Part shown: positions 36,898 to 44,590 of the stretch, piece by piece
Layout: the number at the start of each line of letters is the position of its first letter
Numbering within the stretch: the stretch's first letter is position 1
NCBI RefSeq assembly: GCF_003060865.1
Contig: NZ_CP028918.1
Coordinates: 2,158,001-2,222,000, forward strand
Direction of reading: 5' to 3'
DNA: 64,000 nucleotides
From: Gemmobacter aquarius
Lineage (GTDB): Bacteria > Pseudomonadota > Alphaproteobacteria > Rhodobacterales > Rhodobacteraceae
Position numbers and translations under genes: made by a program
Notes under the pieces: model-generated
The model's database searches: none
Seen by the model: only the letters and a program-made list of their open reading frames with translations
What the model was told of the DNA's origin: nothing

Positions 36898-37377
36898 TCA
36901 GGTCGGGCTTGCGTGCGTCACAACGAGGTTGCTGTTCGGTTGCAGGGTCGCAACCAGCTTGCCAATCCCATCGGTCGTATCGTTGCAGGCCATAACCTTT
37001 GCGATAAACATTCGAGTGCTGTTCTTCGGGGCCGCGCCCGCAGTCGGCTTGTCGGCAAGCTCGATCTTGAAGGCAAAGTCACTCTCGGACAGGAAGGCCG
37101 CACGCAAGGCAAGCTGCCCCGGGTCGGTCGGATCGAGGGCAAATGTCAGCTCGATCGCGCCCGCCTTGCGGTTACCCTTCGCAACCTTGGTTCGGCCATC
37201 GGTCACGTTGTCGAATGCCAGCTCTGCGAACGTGTCGCCGATCGCGCCCATAACTTCCGGCTCTTTGATTTCGACCCACGTTTGCGACGTGAAGTCACCC
37301 GACACGAAGTCCGCAGACTTCATAGCCAAAGCACCGCCAATGCTCCATTTGCTGCCCTTGATCGAATAGAACGCCAT
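36898..37377 (-). CDS. Major tail tube protein
   Basis: A 159-residue protein with GALAMKSADFVSGDFTSQTW, AGAIELTFALDPTDPGQLAL and a strongly beta-structured C-terminus (LVATLQPNSNLVVTHASPT). Size and sequence fit siphovirus tail-tube proteins. No tail-assembly chaperone pair follows it, so the usual tube-chaperone-tape order is broken; instead joining and terminase genes come next. Confidence 0.75.
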   Translation of the reverse strand: MAFYSIKGSKWSIGGALAMKSADFVSGDFTSQTWVEIKEPEVMGAIGDTFAELAFDNVTDGRTKVAKGNRKAGAIELTFALDPTDPGQLALRAAFLSESDFAFKIELADKPTAGAAPKNSTRMFIAKVMACNDTTDGIGKLVATLQPNSNLVVTHASPT

Positions 37378-37382
37378 GCGCC

Positions 37383-37733
37383 TTACCTCTTGCTCTCGCG
37401 CCGCTCGATCATCTGTTTCGAGCTGCTATGACAGGTGATGCACAAGGGTTGCCAATTGCTCTTATCCCAGAACAAAACCGGGTCGCGCTTGTGCGGTTTG
37501 ATATGATCGACCAGCGTTGCCGCCTTGCCGCAGAACCGGCACCACGGGTGCCGATCGAGAAAGCCTTTCTTGGCCTTATCCCAAGCCCCGGTATATCCGC
37601 GCTGGCTCGAGCTAGGCCGCTTCCGATCGTGCCGCGCCTTCCTGTCCGCATCCCCCGCCGCCTTGCAGCCGCACCGCTCCCCAAAGGGCACGGTCAGGCC
37701 GCAATCACAAAGGCGGGGGGCGCGGCTAGGCAT
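37383..37733 (-). CDS. HNH endonuclease
   Basis: A 116-residue phage HNH nuclease from ATG 37733. CxxC pairs (CRFCGK and CITCHSS) frame the HNH core ATLVDHIKPHKRDPVLFW then NWQPLCITCHS. HNH proteins beside terminases assist genome cleavage during packaging in HK97-like phages. Here it lies between a head gene and the tail tube, about 2 kb from terS. Confidence 0.88.
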   Translation of the reverse strand: MPSRAPRLCDCGLTVPFGERCGCKAAGDADRKARHDRKRPSSSQRGYTGAWDKAKKGFLDRHPWCRFCGKAATLVDHIKPHKRDPVLFWDKSNWQPLCITCHSSSKQMIERRESKR

Positions 37734-38116
37734 CAGGGCACGGGCCGAACGGTCGGCTCGACCACCGCCACCGCGCCGATAATGGCCGAGGTGCCAGAGG
37801 CAAGCGTAAAGACGGGGCGAATGTAGCGTTTGCCGCCGATATAGCCGAGCCGGTAAGAGAAGCTCGCAGCCAGCACCGCCGGGGCGTCCGACTGGACGAA
37901 AGCCGCCGGAACATCGGTCCACGTCGAATTGTCCGAGCTTTCTTGCAGCTTGACCGAAAACGCCGCCGCGCCGGTAATTGCGCCAACCGCCACAAACACC
38001 GCCGCCGATTTCATGCCGAAAAGATCGACCGAAAGGCCGTTGGTCGTTGCCGCCAAAGAGGCCGGGGCAAGAGCAAGGCGGGTTGCCACGCTCGAATAAA
38101 GATCACGCATTGCCAT
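37733..38116 (-). CDS. Hypothetical head-associated protein (127 aa)
   Basis: Small beta-rich protein (AAAFSVKLQESSDNSTWTDV then RYIRPVFTLASGTSAIIGAV) directly downstream of the capsid gene. Proteins like this in prophages are usually unannotated virion proteins, possibly decoration. It overlaps the HNH start by 1 bp. Confidence 0.6.
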   Translation of the reverse strand: MAMRDLYSSVATRLALAPASLAATTNGLSVDLFGMKSAAVFVAVGAITGAAAFSVKLQESSDNSTWTDVPAAFVQSDAPAVLAASFSYRLGYIGGKRYIRPVFTLASGTSAIIGAVAVVEPTVRPVP

Positions 38117-38179
38117 CGTGGGTTGCTCCTTTCAAAGCAAAGGGGGAAAGGCAGGGCGCGAACGCCCCTGCCACGGGCC

Positions 38180-39721
38180 TTAGGCCATCTTGAGCTTTTT
38201 GAACTTGATCGCTTGCAGCACGCGCCCCCCGACACGCCGCCCCATATGGTAGCGGGTGCGCTTCAAGGTCGCTTGGCTGTAGGGGTCCACCAGAACCGAC
38301 AGGGCCAGCCGGTCGATGATCCGATAGCCGCTGAAATCGCCGTAAAGGATCGGGAAGGCGTTGGCCGCCACATCATCCATATCGATGATTTCGGCGACGG
38401 GACGGCCAAGGATCGTTTCGGGTTGCCCTTCGGTCAGGCCGGGACGCCAGATGTAATTGCCCTGCCCATCCTTGACGGTCCGCAAGAGGCCGAGCGTGGT
38501 GCCGTTCATCGCCCAAGCGCCCTTGCTGCGATAGGACGGCGGGATGGAATACAGCATCTTGATGAGGCTGTCCGACTGCAAAACGGTCGCGTGACCGTTC
38601 AGGTATTGCGGGATATCCGCGTTGACCATCAACCCTTCGGGCTGCATCACGCCATCGCCCTTGATAAAGGCCAGCGTTTCCTTTTTCTCGAAATCTTCCG
38701 CCGCCGCTTCCCGAACCTCCGCCTCGACCATCGGGGCATCCTGAAGCATGACGTTCGGGATATCGACAAAGGTTGACATACCTTTGCCGATGATTTCGAG
38801 CTGCCCGAAAATGTTGGTCGTGGTCGTTTCCGGCTCCGGCGTGGTCTCATCATCCCACGTCGCGTTGCCCATCGGCTTGCGGGTCGGGTAGATCACCGAG
38901 GGCGCATTGGTGCCCTTGACCGAGGCCAATGAACGGATCGGCGAAATCTCGACGATATCCTTGATAACTTCCGACGAAAATTCAGCCGGGGCCAGATAGC
39001 CGCCGTTCGGGTCGCTCGACAGGGAAAGCAACTTGCGTTCGGTTTCCGGGGCCAGATCTCCGCGCTGCAAATAGGCGGCAAACGCTTTGCGCTCCGGGGT
39101 CGGCTCGACCGTTCCGCCCTCGATCGCGGGCCGCAGGGCCTTTGCCTCGAGCTGCGCCACCTGTGCGACATAGGGGGCAACCGCCGCCGCCACCGCCGCT
39201 GCAATCTTGGTTTCGATTTCCTCAGCTTCCATCGGTTTTCCGTCCTTCCCGCCCGCTTGGGCTTTTACAGAGGTAACTTTCGCGCCGGGGTGCATGGGCA
39301 CCGCGACAATTGAGACCTCGACCAGCTCGACCTTGAAAAGATCGCGCCCGCCGCCCGATCGAGGGGCCTTCTTTGTGGCAACGTAGCCAATGGACAAACC
39401 GGGCATTGCCCCGGCCAAGATCAGCGCCCGGACCTCAGAGGCCCGCACCACGTCACCCACCAGCAAGCGCCCCTTCACGGCCAAGCCTTCCGAGGTTTCT
39501 GCCAGCTCATCCCACACGCCCACCACGTCCGCCGGGTCATGACTTGCCAGCATGGGCAGGGGCACCGAGGCACCGGCAAAGGCCCCCTTATGCACAATGT
39601 CGCCGCCCCGGTCGGGGGTGCCGAAGATCGAGGCAAGGCCCGTAACCGTGCCCGCCTCATCCACCGCCAAAGCCGCCTTGAAACTCAGCCGATCGGCCCC
39701 GGCTTCCTTGCGCTCGATCAT
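38180..39721 (-). CDS. Fused HK97-type prohead protease and major capsid protein
   Basis: One 513-residue frame. Residues 1-150 form a prohead protease: SLASIFGTPDRGGDIVHKGA-like region, catalytic His61 in LASHDPADVVG and Ser110 in MPGLSIGYVATKK, then KVELVEVSIVAVPMHP. Residues about 150-210 are a Glu/Ala-rich helical delta-domain-like linker. Residues about 215-513 form an HK97-fold capsid (DPNGGYLAPAEFSSEVIKDI, GNATWDDETTPEPE, RPVAEIIDMDDVAANAFPIL; cores within 20). In most phages the two are separate genes. Start at ATG 39721 overlaps the upstream gene by 4 bp. Confidence 0.9.
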   Translation of the reverse strand: MIERKEAGADRLSFKAALAVDEAGTVTGLASIFGTPDRGGDIVHKGAFAGASVPLPMLASHDPADVVGVWDELAETSEGLAVKGRLLVGDVVRASEVRALILAGAMPGLSIGYVATKKAPRSGGGRDLFKVELVEVSIVAVPMHPGAKVTSVKAQAGGKDGKPMEAEEIETKIAAAVAAAVAPYVAQVAQLEAKALRPAIEGGTVEPTPERKAFAAYLQRGDLAPETERKLLSLSSDPNGGYLAPAEFSSEVIKDIVEISPIRSLASVKGTNAPSVIYPTRKPMGNATWDDETTPEPETTTTNIFGQLEIIGKGMSTFVDIPNVMLQDAPMVEAEVREAAAEDFEKKETLAFIKGDGVMQPEGLMVNADIPQYLNGHATVLQSDSLIKMLYSIPPSYRSKGAWAMNGTTLGLLRTVKDGQGNYIWRPGLTEGQPETILGRPVAEIIDMDDVAANAFPILYGDFSGYRIIDRLALSVLVDPYSQATLKRTRYHMGRRVGGRVLQAIKFKKLKMA

Positions 39722-40110
39722 TCGCCCGCCTCCATGAAATTGCGCCGATCGCCCGCGAAGGCGTCCACCTGCGCTTGCAGCCATGCCGCCGCCCGGATCA
39801 CCCGGACCACGTTTTCAAACTTGAAGGGCACCGGCTCCCCATCCTCGAGGATTTCCCAAGCCTTGACGCACCGGGCCAAAGCTCGAACCCGAACCTTGTC
39901 CCGCGCCTCTGCGCTCACCCGGCCCTCATCATCGGTCGCCCGCGCCAGCTCATCGGCCATCGCCAGACGCCCCGCCGATTGCGTGGCGCTATCCGGCCCG
40001 ACAATCAAAAGCTTGATCCCGGTCCGCTTACCGCTCACCGGGTGCCGCAGCTCGAGCCACGCGCCGCGCTCTTGGTCCTCAGCATTCCCGAGAATTTGGT
40101 TAAGCTGCAT
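39718..40110 (-). CDS. Hypothetical phage protein (130 aa) between portal and protease-capsid
   Basis: The start is set at ATG 40110 (MQLNQILGNAEDQERGAWLE), overlapping the portal stop by 11 bp. It has charged strands (LELRHPVSGKRTGIKLLIVG) and a helical C-terminal half (ARDKVRVRALARCVKAWEIL). The pattern recalls small proteins beside HK97 heads that describe capsid or tail assembly, but I do not recognise it. Confidence 0.6.
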   Translation of the reverse strand: MQLNQILGNAEDQERGAWLELRHPVSGKRTGIKLLIVGPDSATQSAGRLAMADELARATDDEGRVSAEARDKVRVRALARCVKAWEILEDGEPVPFKFENVVRVIRAAAWLQAQVDAFAGDRRNFMEAGE

Positions 40111-41272
40111 CCTCGCCCCCATCATCCGCCGCCGCAGGGGCCGGGGCTTGATCCGTGTTGATATTCGGGTTTTCAAAAACGTCGCCGCCCGCGACAGGGG
40201 CCATATTGAGCCAAGCCCGCCCCTCATTGCGGTTCAGAACCTTGGCCGCGACAAGGCTTGCAATCGTCGTGGCGCGGGTTGCCAGATCGGCCCGCGTCAT
40301 GTCGTCCCGATCGAATTTCACCATCAAGCCGCACTTGGCAAAGGCACCCTCGAGGGCTTCAAGCCAAGGCTCGAGGCAATAGACCAAGAACTCTTGCCCC
40401 ATCTGTTCCGTGTTGCCCCACGTTGCCCGGTCCAGCTCGAAAAGCATGGACGGCGGCACCCGGAATGCCCGCGAAACCTCTTGGATTTGGAATTTGCGGT
40501 TTTCGAGGAATTGCGCATCGGTTGACGAAAACGACAGGGGCTTGAACTCTGCCCCGTCATACAAGATCGCCGTTCGCCCGCCCGCGCCCGCGTCCTCGTG
40601 GGTTGCCTTCCAGCCCGCCCGCGCCTTCTTAACGCTTTCCTCGCCCATCCCCTTCGGGAACATCAGCACGCCGCCCGGACGTGCCGCGCTTTGGAACAAC
40701 CGCGCCGCGTGTTGCTCGAGCATCAGGGCAACGCCGATCGCCTCCCGGTAAAGCGACAACGGGGCGCGACCGAACGGGGCGCGAAGATGCACCACGTCCC
40801 GCGCCGGAACCCGCATGTTCGCCCCAAGCCGGTAAGACGGTTCACCCGTGAACGTGTCGTAATCCACCAGCCAAGCCCCGGACCGATACCGGACCAGCTC
40901 GAGGGGTTCGCCGTTCGGCTTTCGGGTGATGTAGGCAAGCCCGCCGTTATCGTCGGTCAAGGCATCAATCACCAAATCCCGCACCATCTCAAACGAGCTT
41001 GTCCAGCCGTTCGCCGCCTTGCCCTTCTCGAGAACCGCCGCCGCAGGTCCAGAACAATCCCGATCGAGACAGGCCACCGCCTCAGAAATGACCCGAAGGG
41101 CAGACCCTACAGCCGGAACCCTCAGGGCCGCATCAGCGGAAACCGCAGCACCGCTTGCCGTGACCTCGAGGCCAAACAAGGCGGAAAAAGTCGGGTAGGG
41201 GTCCGCAAGGCCCTTTGCCTCGAGCTGGACGCCCCGACCGAAAAAACGACTTAGGATTGATTGCTTTGCCAT
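40100..41272 (-). CDS. Phage portal protein (HK97 family)
   Basis: A 390-residue portal that forms the dodecameric DNA channel at one capsid vertex. Family features: SADAALRVPAVGSALRVISE, LLV-type core ITRKPNGEPLELVRY, RVPARDVVHLRAPFG, RPGGVLMFPKGMGEES, and FRVPPSMLFELDRATWGNTE followed by EQMGQEFLVYCLEPWL. The C-terminal tail is acidic and Ala-rich (PAPAAADDGGEDAA). Confidence 0.92.
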   Translation of the reverse strand: MAKQSILSRFFGRGVQLEAKGLADPYPTFSALFGLEVTASGAAVSADAALRVPAVGSALRVISEAVACLDRDCSGPAAAVLEKGKAANGWTSSFEMVRDLVIDALTDDNGGLAYITRKPNGEPLELVRYRSGAWLVDYDTFTGEPSYRLGANMRVPARDVVHLRAPFGRAPLSLYREAIGVALMLEQHAARLFQSAARPGGVLMFPKGMGEESVKKARAGWKATHEDAGAGGRTAILYDGAEFKPLSFSSTDAQFLENRKFQIQEVSRAFRVPPSMLFELDRATWGNTEQMGQEFLVYCLEPWLEALEGAFAKCGLMVKFDRDDMTRADLATRATTIASLVAAKVLNRNEGRAWLNMAPVAGGDVFENPNINTDQAPAPAAADDGGEDAA

Positions 41273-41449
41273 AGCGCCATTTTCAGCACTAACGCCGACC
41301 GATTTGGCAAGACCTATTTTTAATAACCGGCGGTTTTTTGGCTTAATTTCCGCCGCCGTAATATCATTGCGCTATCGTTTTACTACCATTTTAATATCAC
41401 CGCGCTACCATTTTAATATGATAGCGCGGCGCTACCCCCTTTCTTGGTT
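41273..41449. promoter_or_regulatory. AT-rich intergenic region with direct repeats upstream of the portal gene
   Basis: A 177-bp gap, the most AT-rich stretch of the prophage right half. CTACCATTTTAATAT occurs twice, 22 bp apart (41383-41397 and 41405-41419). ATATCATTGCGCTATCG (from 41361) is matched in inverted form by ATATGATAGCGCGG (from 41416). It is probably the late promoter/operator or part of the origin; which one is not clear. Confidence 0.5.
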
Positions 41450-42190
41450 CTAAGCAATCGCCCTCAGCCATTCAGCGAACCGCTTTGCAATCCGGGTGCC
41501 AGTCTCATCCGAGGCCGAAGGTGGCCACCGCGTCGGGAAATCCCACCCCTCGAGCTGCCCGGATTTGATCCGCCGCCCGATCGCCTCGACCCCGGCAAAC
41601 CCGTTCGCCCTGAGCCAAGCATCCCACGCCGCCGCCGCATCGCCCCCCGGCTCGACCACCTGACAAACCTGCGTCGGGCGTCCAGCATTCGGCACGATGA
41701 TTTTCGTCGCAAAGCGGGGGGCGGGCCTTTGGTTCATATTTGGTTGATCCTTATAGGGGGGTGCAGGGGGGATTTCCTCACAGTGCCGCGCCTGCGGCAT
41801 TGACTGTTCGTTTTGGCGGCACTGTTCACTACCGCCGTCGCGGCACTGTTCACTACCGCCGTCGCGGCACTGTTCGCCCGACTTGAAGCGATACACCGCC
41901 CGCCGTCCGGGGGCATTGCCGCCGCCGCGCTCGAGCCATCCGGCGTTGACCAGCTCCGCCACGGCATCCACAACCGCCGTGCGTTTCATTGAAACCGCCT
42001 CGCAAAGCTTCTCGAGGCCGGGGGAACATTCGGGCACGCCACGCGCCGCGAATTGTTCGGTCATGACGTGCGCCAATAGTTTCGCAAGCGGCGAAAGGCG
42101 CGGGTCTTTGGTCAGGGATTTTATCCAAGCCCATCGCTCACGCGACCACCCATCGGGGGCCGCGCCATGAAAGGGAATTACTTTTGCCAC
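41450..42190 (-). CDS. Helix-turn-helix protein, probable phage replication initiator
   Basis: A 246-residue protein from GTG 42190, with GAGGGG just upstream. The N-terminal winged HTH reads LSPLAKLLAHVMTEQFAARG, GLEKLCEAVSMKRTAVVDAV and ELVNAGWLERGG, the HTH_36-like layout of phage/plasmid replication proteins. A repeated stretch EQCRDGGS occurs in tandem near residues 108-125, encoded by 24-bp DNA repeats. The C-terminal domain (AWDAWLRANGF, IAKRFAEWLRAI) is unassigned. It is the only replication-type gene in the prophage. Confidence 0.62.
   Translation of the reverse strand: MAKVIPFHGAAPDGWSRERWAWIKSLTKDPRLSPLAKLLAHVMTEQFAARGVPECSPGLEKLCEAVSMKRTAVVDAVAELVNAGWLERGGGNAPGRRAVYRFKSGEQCRDGGSEQCRDGGSEQCRQNEQSMPQARHCEEIPPAPPYKDQPNMNQRPAPRFATKIIVPNAGRPTQVCQVVEPGGDAAAAWDAWLRANGFAGVEAIGRRIKSGQLEGWDFPTRWPPSASDETGTRIAKRFAEWLRAIA
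41815..41880. repeat. 24-bp direct repeats (iteron-like) inside the HTH gene
   Basis: The unit ACTGTTCACTACCGCCGTCG+CGGC starts at 41821 and 41845, with a third partial copy at 41869. GCGGCACTGTTC occurs three times (41817, 41841, 41865). It encodes the tandem CRDGGSEQ octapeptide. Direct repeats inside an initiator gene recall the lambda origin inside gene O. Confidence 0.7.
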
Positions 42191-42198
42191 CCCTCACA

Positions 42199-42214
42199 CC
42201 CCGCTAAAACGGGG
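42199..42214. terminator. Short perfect hairpin between the attR-side promoter and the HTH gene
   Basis: CCCCG-CTAAAA-CGGGG. It lacks a following T-tract on either strand, so it is at best a weak terminator. It lies where transcription from the displaced tRNA promoter would enter the prophage, just before the GTG of the HTH gene. Confidence 0.35.
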
Positions 42215-42308
42215 CGGAATGGCTGTATCATGTTGCCGGATTGTGCCCGGTTTGTCCTGATACGGTTTTTTAGGTAAAGCGGTTGATTGTTTTACGCTAT
42301 TGCACGCC

Positions 42309-42346
42309 TTTGCAATCCGCTGCGTAACCTCTCCGCCAACCCGCCA
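42309..42346. repeat. attR: 38-bp prophage attachment repeat (5' half of tRNA-Cys)
   Basis: Perfect 38-bp copy of 23413-23450, ending in the anticodon loop. It is the orphaned host 5' half of the tRNA-Cys gene; the sequence inward from 42308 no longer matches a tRNA. Confidence 0.93.
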
Positions 42347-42359
42347 AGAGCGTTGTCCG

Positions 42360-42386
42360 ACTATACGACCCGGTGGCGCGGTGCAA
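42360..42386 (-). promoter_or_regulatory. Displaced host tRNA-Cys promoter, now reading into the prophage
   Basis: On the minus strand: -35 TTGCAC (42381-42386), 15-nt spacer, -10 TATAGT (42360-42365), then 14 nt to the first base of the truncated tRNA (42345). In the unoccupied chromosome this would directly precede tRNA-Cys. It now points into the phage right end and could make a 37-nt tRNA-half leader followed by phage mRNA. Activity is inference. Confidence 0.65.
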
Positions 42387-42417
42387 GCCCTTGCCGCCAC
42401 CTGGCCGCACTTTCCGC

Positions 42418-43340
42418 TCAATAGGCAGCCAGCCCCTCGGCCACGCGCAACCGGTTGTGGATCGCCACAGCCGCAACCTCGCCCTGCGCCATCGCCACGC
42501 CGATCTGGTTCAAACCCGTTACGGAATCGCCCGCAGCGAACAGCCCGCGGATCGAGGTTTCCTGCCCCTCGCCCGTCACCACGCGCCCGTCGGACGTCAC
42601 CGTCAGCCCTGCAACTTCGGGCAGACGCACATCCACCCCCATCGCCGAATAGGCCATATCGAAAGACGTCTCGCCACCTCCTTCAAACCGCACAGTGACA
42701 CCGTGGCCAACCCCCGCGTCCACCGCCGTCACCGGCGTTTCGACCACAGGGATCGACCATCCGGACAGTTGCTCCCGCGTTGTGTTTTCCACGGAAAGCT
42801 GCGCCCCCAGCGTGACCACGGTCACGTCGCCACTATAGCTGCGCAAAAACAGCGCCTCGCCCGCTGTACCAGGCAAGGCACCGATGACCGCGATGCGCTT
42901 GCCTTGCGCCTCGTAGCCGTCACAAACAGGGCATTGCCGCAGCACACCTGCCTGCACCAGCGCCTCGGCCCCTGAACCGGTGCAAGCCTGTCGCGCACCC
43001 CGCCTGCAAGTATCACGGCCTGCGCCTCGACCACGCCTCGATCAGTCTCGACGCGAAACGTACCGCCCAAAGGGACTACCCGCCCGACCACCGAGCGAAG
43101 CGGTTTGCGCCCGTAAGCGGCAAACTGTGCGTGCATGCGGTCCAGCAATTCGACCCCACGGATTCCGTCGGGAAATGCCGGATGGTTGTGAGAGCGCGGG
43201 ATCAGCCGCGCCCTGCTCTCGCCCGCATCGACAACCAGCACGCGCCGCCGGAACCGCGCCAGATAGATTGCTGCCGTCAACCCCGCCGGCCCCGCGCCCA
43301 CCACCACCACATCGACCTCGGCCACTTCCCGCCCTCCCAT
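42418..43340 (-). CDS. Thioredoxin reductase-like FAD/NAD(P) oxidoreductase (frameshifted)
   Basis: Pyridine-nucleotide disulphide oxidoreductase of the TrxB type. The start is at ATG 43340; the FAD motif [20 protein letters not shown] begins at residue 9. The frame breaks at a C4 run (42969-42972), where one added base gives [19 protein letters not shown]. The redox pair [18 protein letters not shown] follows, replacing CATCDG of TrxB, and the C-terminal FAD-contact region is [20 protein letters not shown]. Repaired length about 307 residues. It is the first host gene right of attR; its relation to tRNA-Cys is only positional. Confidence 0.8.
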
Positions 43341-43427
43341 GCTGTCTGCAAGGGAAGGAAACCAGCCCGCCTCCACCCCGTTCCCCGGAAGCAAGCGGAT
43401 CCGACGCGCGCTGCTTTTACACCCGCT

Positions 43428-43444
43428 CAAATATCCTCGGGGGG
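43428..43444. repeat. Rhodobacterales-type intergenic repeat, copy 1
   Basis: CAAATATCCTCGGGGGG is the exact reverse complement of 63304-63320. Elements of this kind (gaggatattt next to a C or G run) are common between genes in this order. It lies in the 211-bp gap between the TrxB-like gene and tdh. Confidence 0.6.
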
Positions 43445-43551
43445 AATGGACGCGGAAACTGCGGCACGTGGGAGCGAGACGACCCGTCAGCCCTTTTGTG
43501 CGCCGAAGGGTGCGCAAAAGGAAAAGAACGCTCGCGCTGCACGCGCTATGC

Positions 43552-44589
43552 TCAGGTCCAGTCGAGCACGACCTTGCCAGACAGGCCCGACCGCATTACC
43601 CCGAAGCCACGAGCGAAATCATCCACCCCGAAGCGATGGGTGATCACGCGCCGCACGTCCAGCCCATTCTCCAGCATGGCGATCATCTTGTACCAGGTCT
43701 CGAAAATCTCGCGCCCGTAGACCCCCTTGATCGTGATCGCCTTGAACACGATGCGGCTCCAGTCGACCGGCGATTTGCCAGGCGGTATTCCCAACATGGC
43801 GATCCGCCCGCCCATCACCAGAGCCTCGACCATCTGGTCGAGCGCGGCCTGCGACCCGGACATCTCCATGCCCACATCGAAACCCTCGGTCATCTTCAAC
43901 CGTGCCTTCACGTCGGCCAAACTCTCTTCGGCCACGTTCACCGGCACCACATCCGCCACCTGCGAGGCAAGTTCAAGGCGCTCCGGATTTATGTCGGTAA
44001 TCACGACGTGCCGCGCACCGACATGACGCGCTACGGCGGCCGCCATTATACCGATCGGCCCGGCGCCGGTGATCAGCACGTCCTCGCCCACCAGATCAAA
44101 GCTGAGAGCGGTGTGCACGGCATTTCCCAAAGGGTCGAGAATCGCCCCGATCTCGTCATCGATGTCGTCGGGCAAAGGCACCACGTTAAACGCCGGAAGC
44201 CGCAGATACTCGGCAAATGCCCCTTGTTCGTTCACCCCGATCCCCCGCGTGGCGGGGTCGAGGTGGAATTTGCCCGCACGGCTCTGCCGCGACTGCCGCC
44301 CGATCAGATGCCCTTCGCCGGAACAGCGCTGGCCGATATGCAAGCCTTCCACATTGCGGCCCATCTCAACGATCTCGCCCGCGAATTCATGGCCGGTGAT
44401 CAAGGGCACCGGCACCGTCTTTGCCGCCCACTCGTCCCAGTTCCAGATATGGATATCTGTCCCGCAAATCCCTGTCTTGCGGATCTTTATAAGCACATCG
44501 TCTGGCCCGATTTCGGGCACCGGGCGGCGCTCCATCCACAAGCCCGGCTCTGCCTTGGCCTTTACCAGCGCCTTCATCTCGTTGGACAT
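43552..44589 (-). CDS. tdh: L-threonine 3-dehydrogenase
   Basis: NAD-dependent zinc alcohol-dehydrogenase-family enzyme converting threonine to 2-amino-3-ketobutyrate. The 345-residue product has the catalytic zinc region [16 protein letters not shown] and [28 protein letters not shown], the Rossmann motif [20 protein letters not shown], and [19 protein letters not shown]. Oddity: the structural-zinc lobe, CGHCRNCRGGRTHLC in E. coli Tdh, reads [15 protein letters not shown] here, so all four Cys ligands are replaced. It begins 1 bp after kbl ends. Confidence 0.93.
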   Translation of the reverse strand: MSNEMKALVKAKAEPGLWMERRPVPEIGPDDVLIKIRKTGICGTDIHIWNWDEWAAKTVPVPLITGHEFAGEIVEMGRNVEGLHIGQRCSGEGHLIGRQSRQSRAGKFHLDPATRGIGVNEQGAFAEYLRLPAFNVVPLPDDIDDEIGAILDPLGNAVHTALSFDLVGEDVLITGAGPIGIMAAAVARHVGARHVVITDINPERLELASQVADVVPVNVAEESLADVKARLKMTEGFDVGMEMSGSQAALDQMVEALVMGGRIAMLGIPPGKSPVDWSRIVFKAITIKGVYGREIFETWYKMIAMLENGLDVRRVITHRFGVDDFARGFGVMRSGLSGKVVLDWT

Positions 44590-44590
44590 G

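Larger units (their letters stand above)
23413..42346. mobile_element. Integrated prophage (about 18.9 kb) in tRNA-Cys
   Basis: Bounded by perfect 38-bp repeats. It carries a tyrosine integrase beside attL, excisionase-like protein, divergent Arc-type regulators, endolysin/holin/spanins, tail, terminase, HK97-type head genes and portal, so it is a siphovirus-like element (tape measure present, no sheath or baseplate genes seen). It is small for a tailed phage, and only one replication-type gene is visible at the right end. Nearly all genes are on the minus strand and overlap by 1-4 bp. Whether it can still excise and replicate cannot be told from sequence. Confidence 0.93.

Noticed and set aside
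23413..42346. Gene transfer agent cluster
   Set aside because: GTAs of this order lack integrase and att repeats and have a conserved different gene order; here perfect 38-bp att repeats and an integrase define a prophage.
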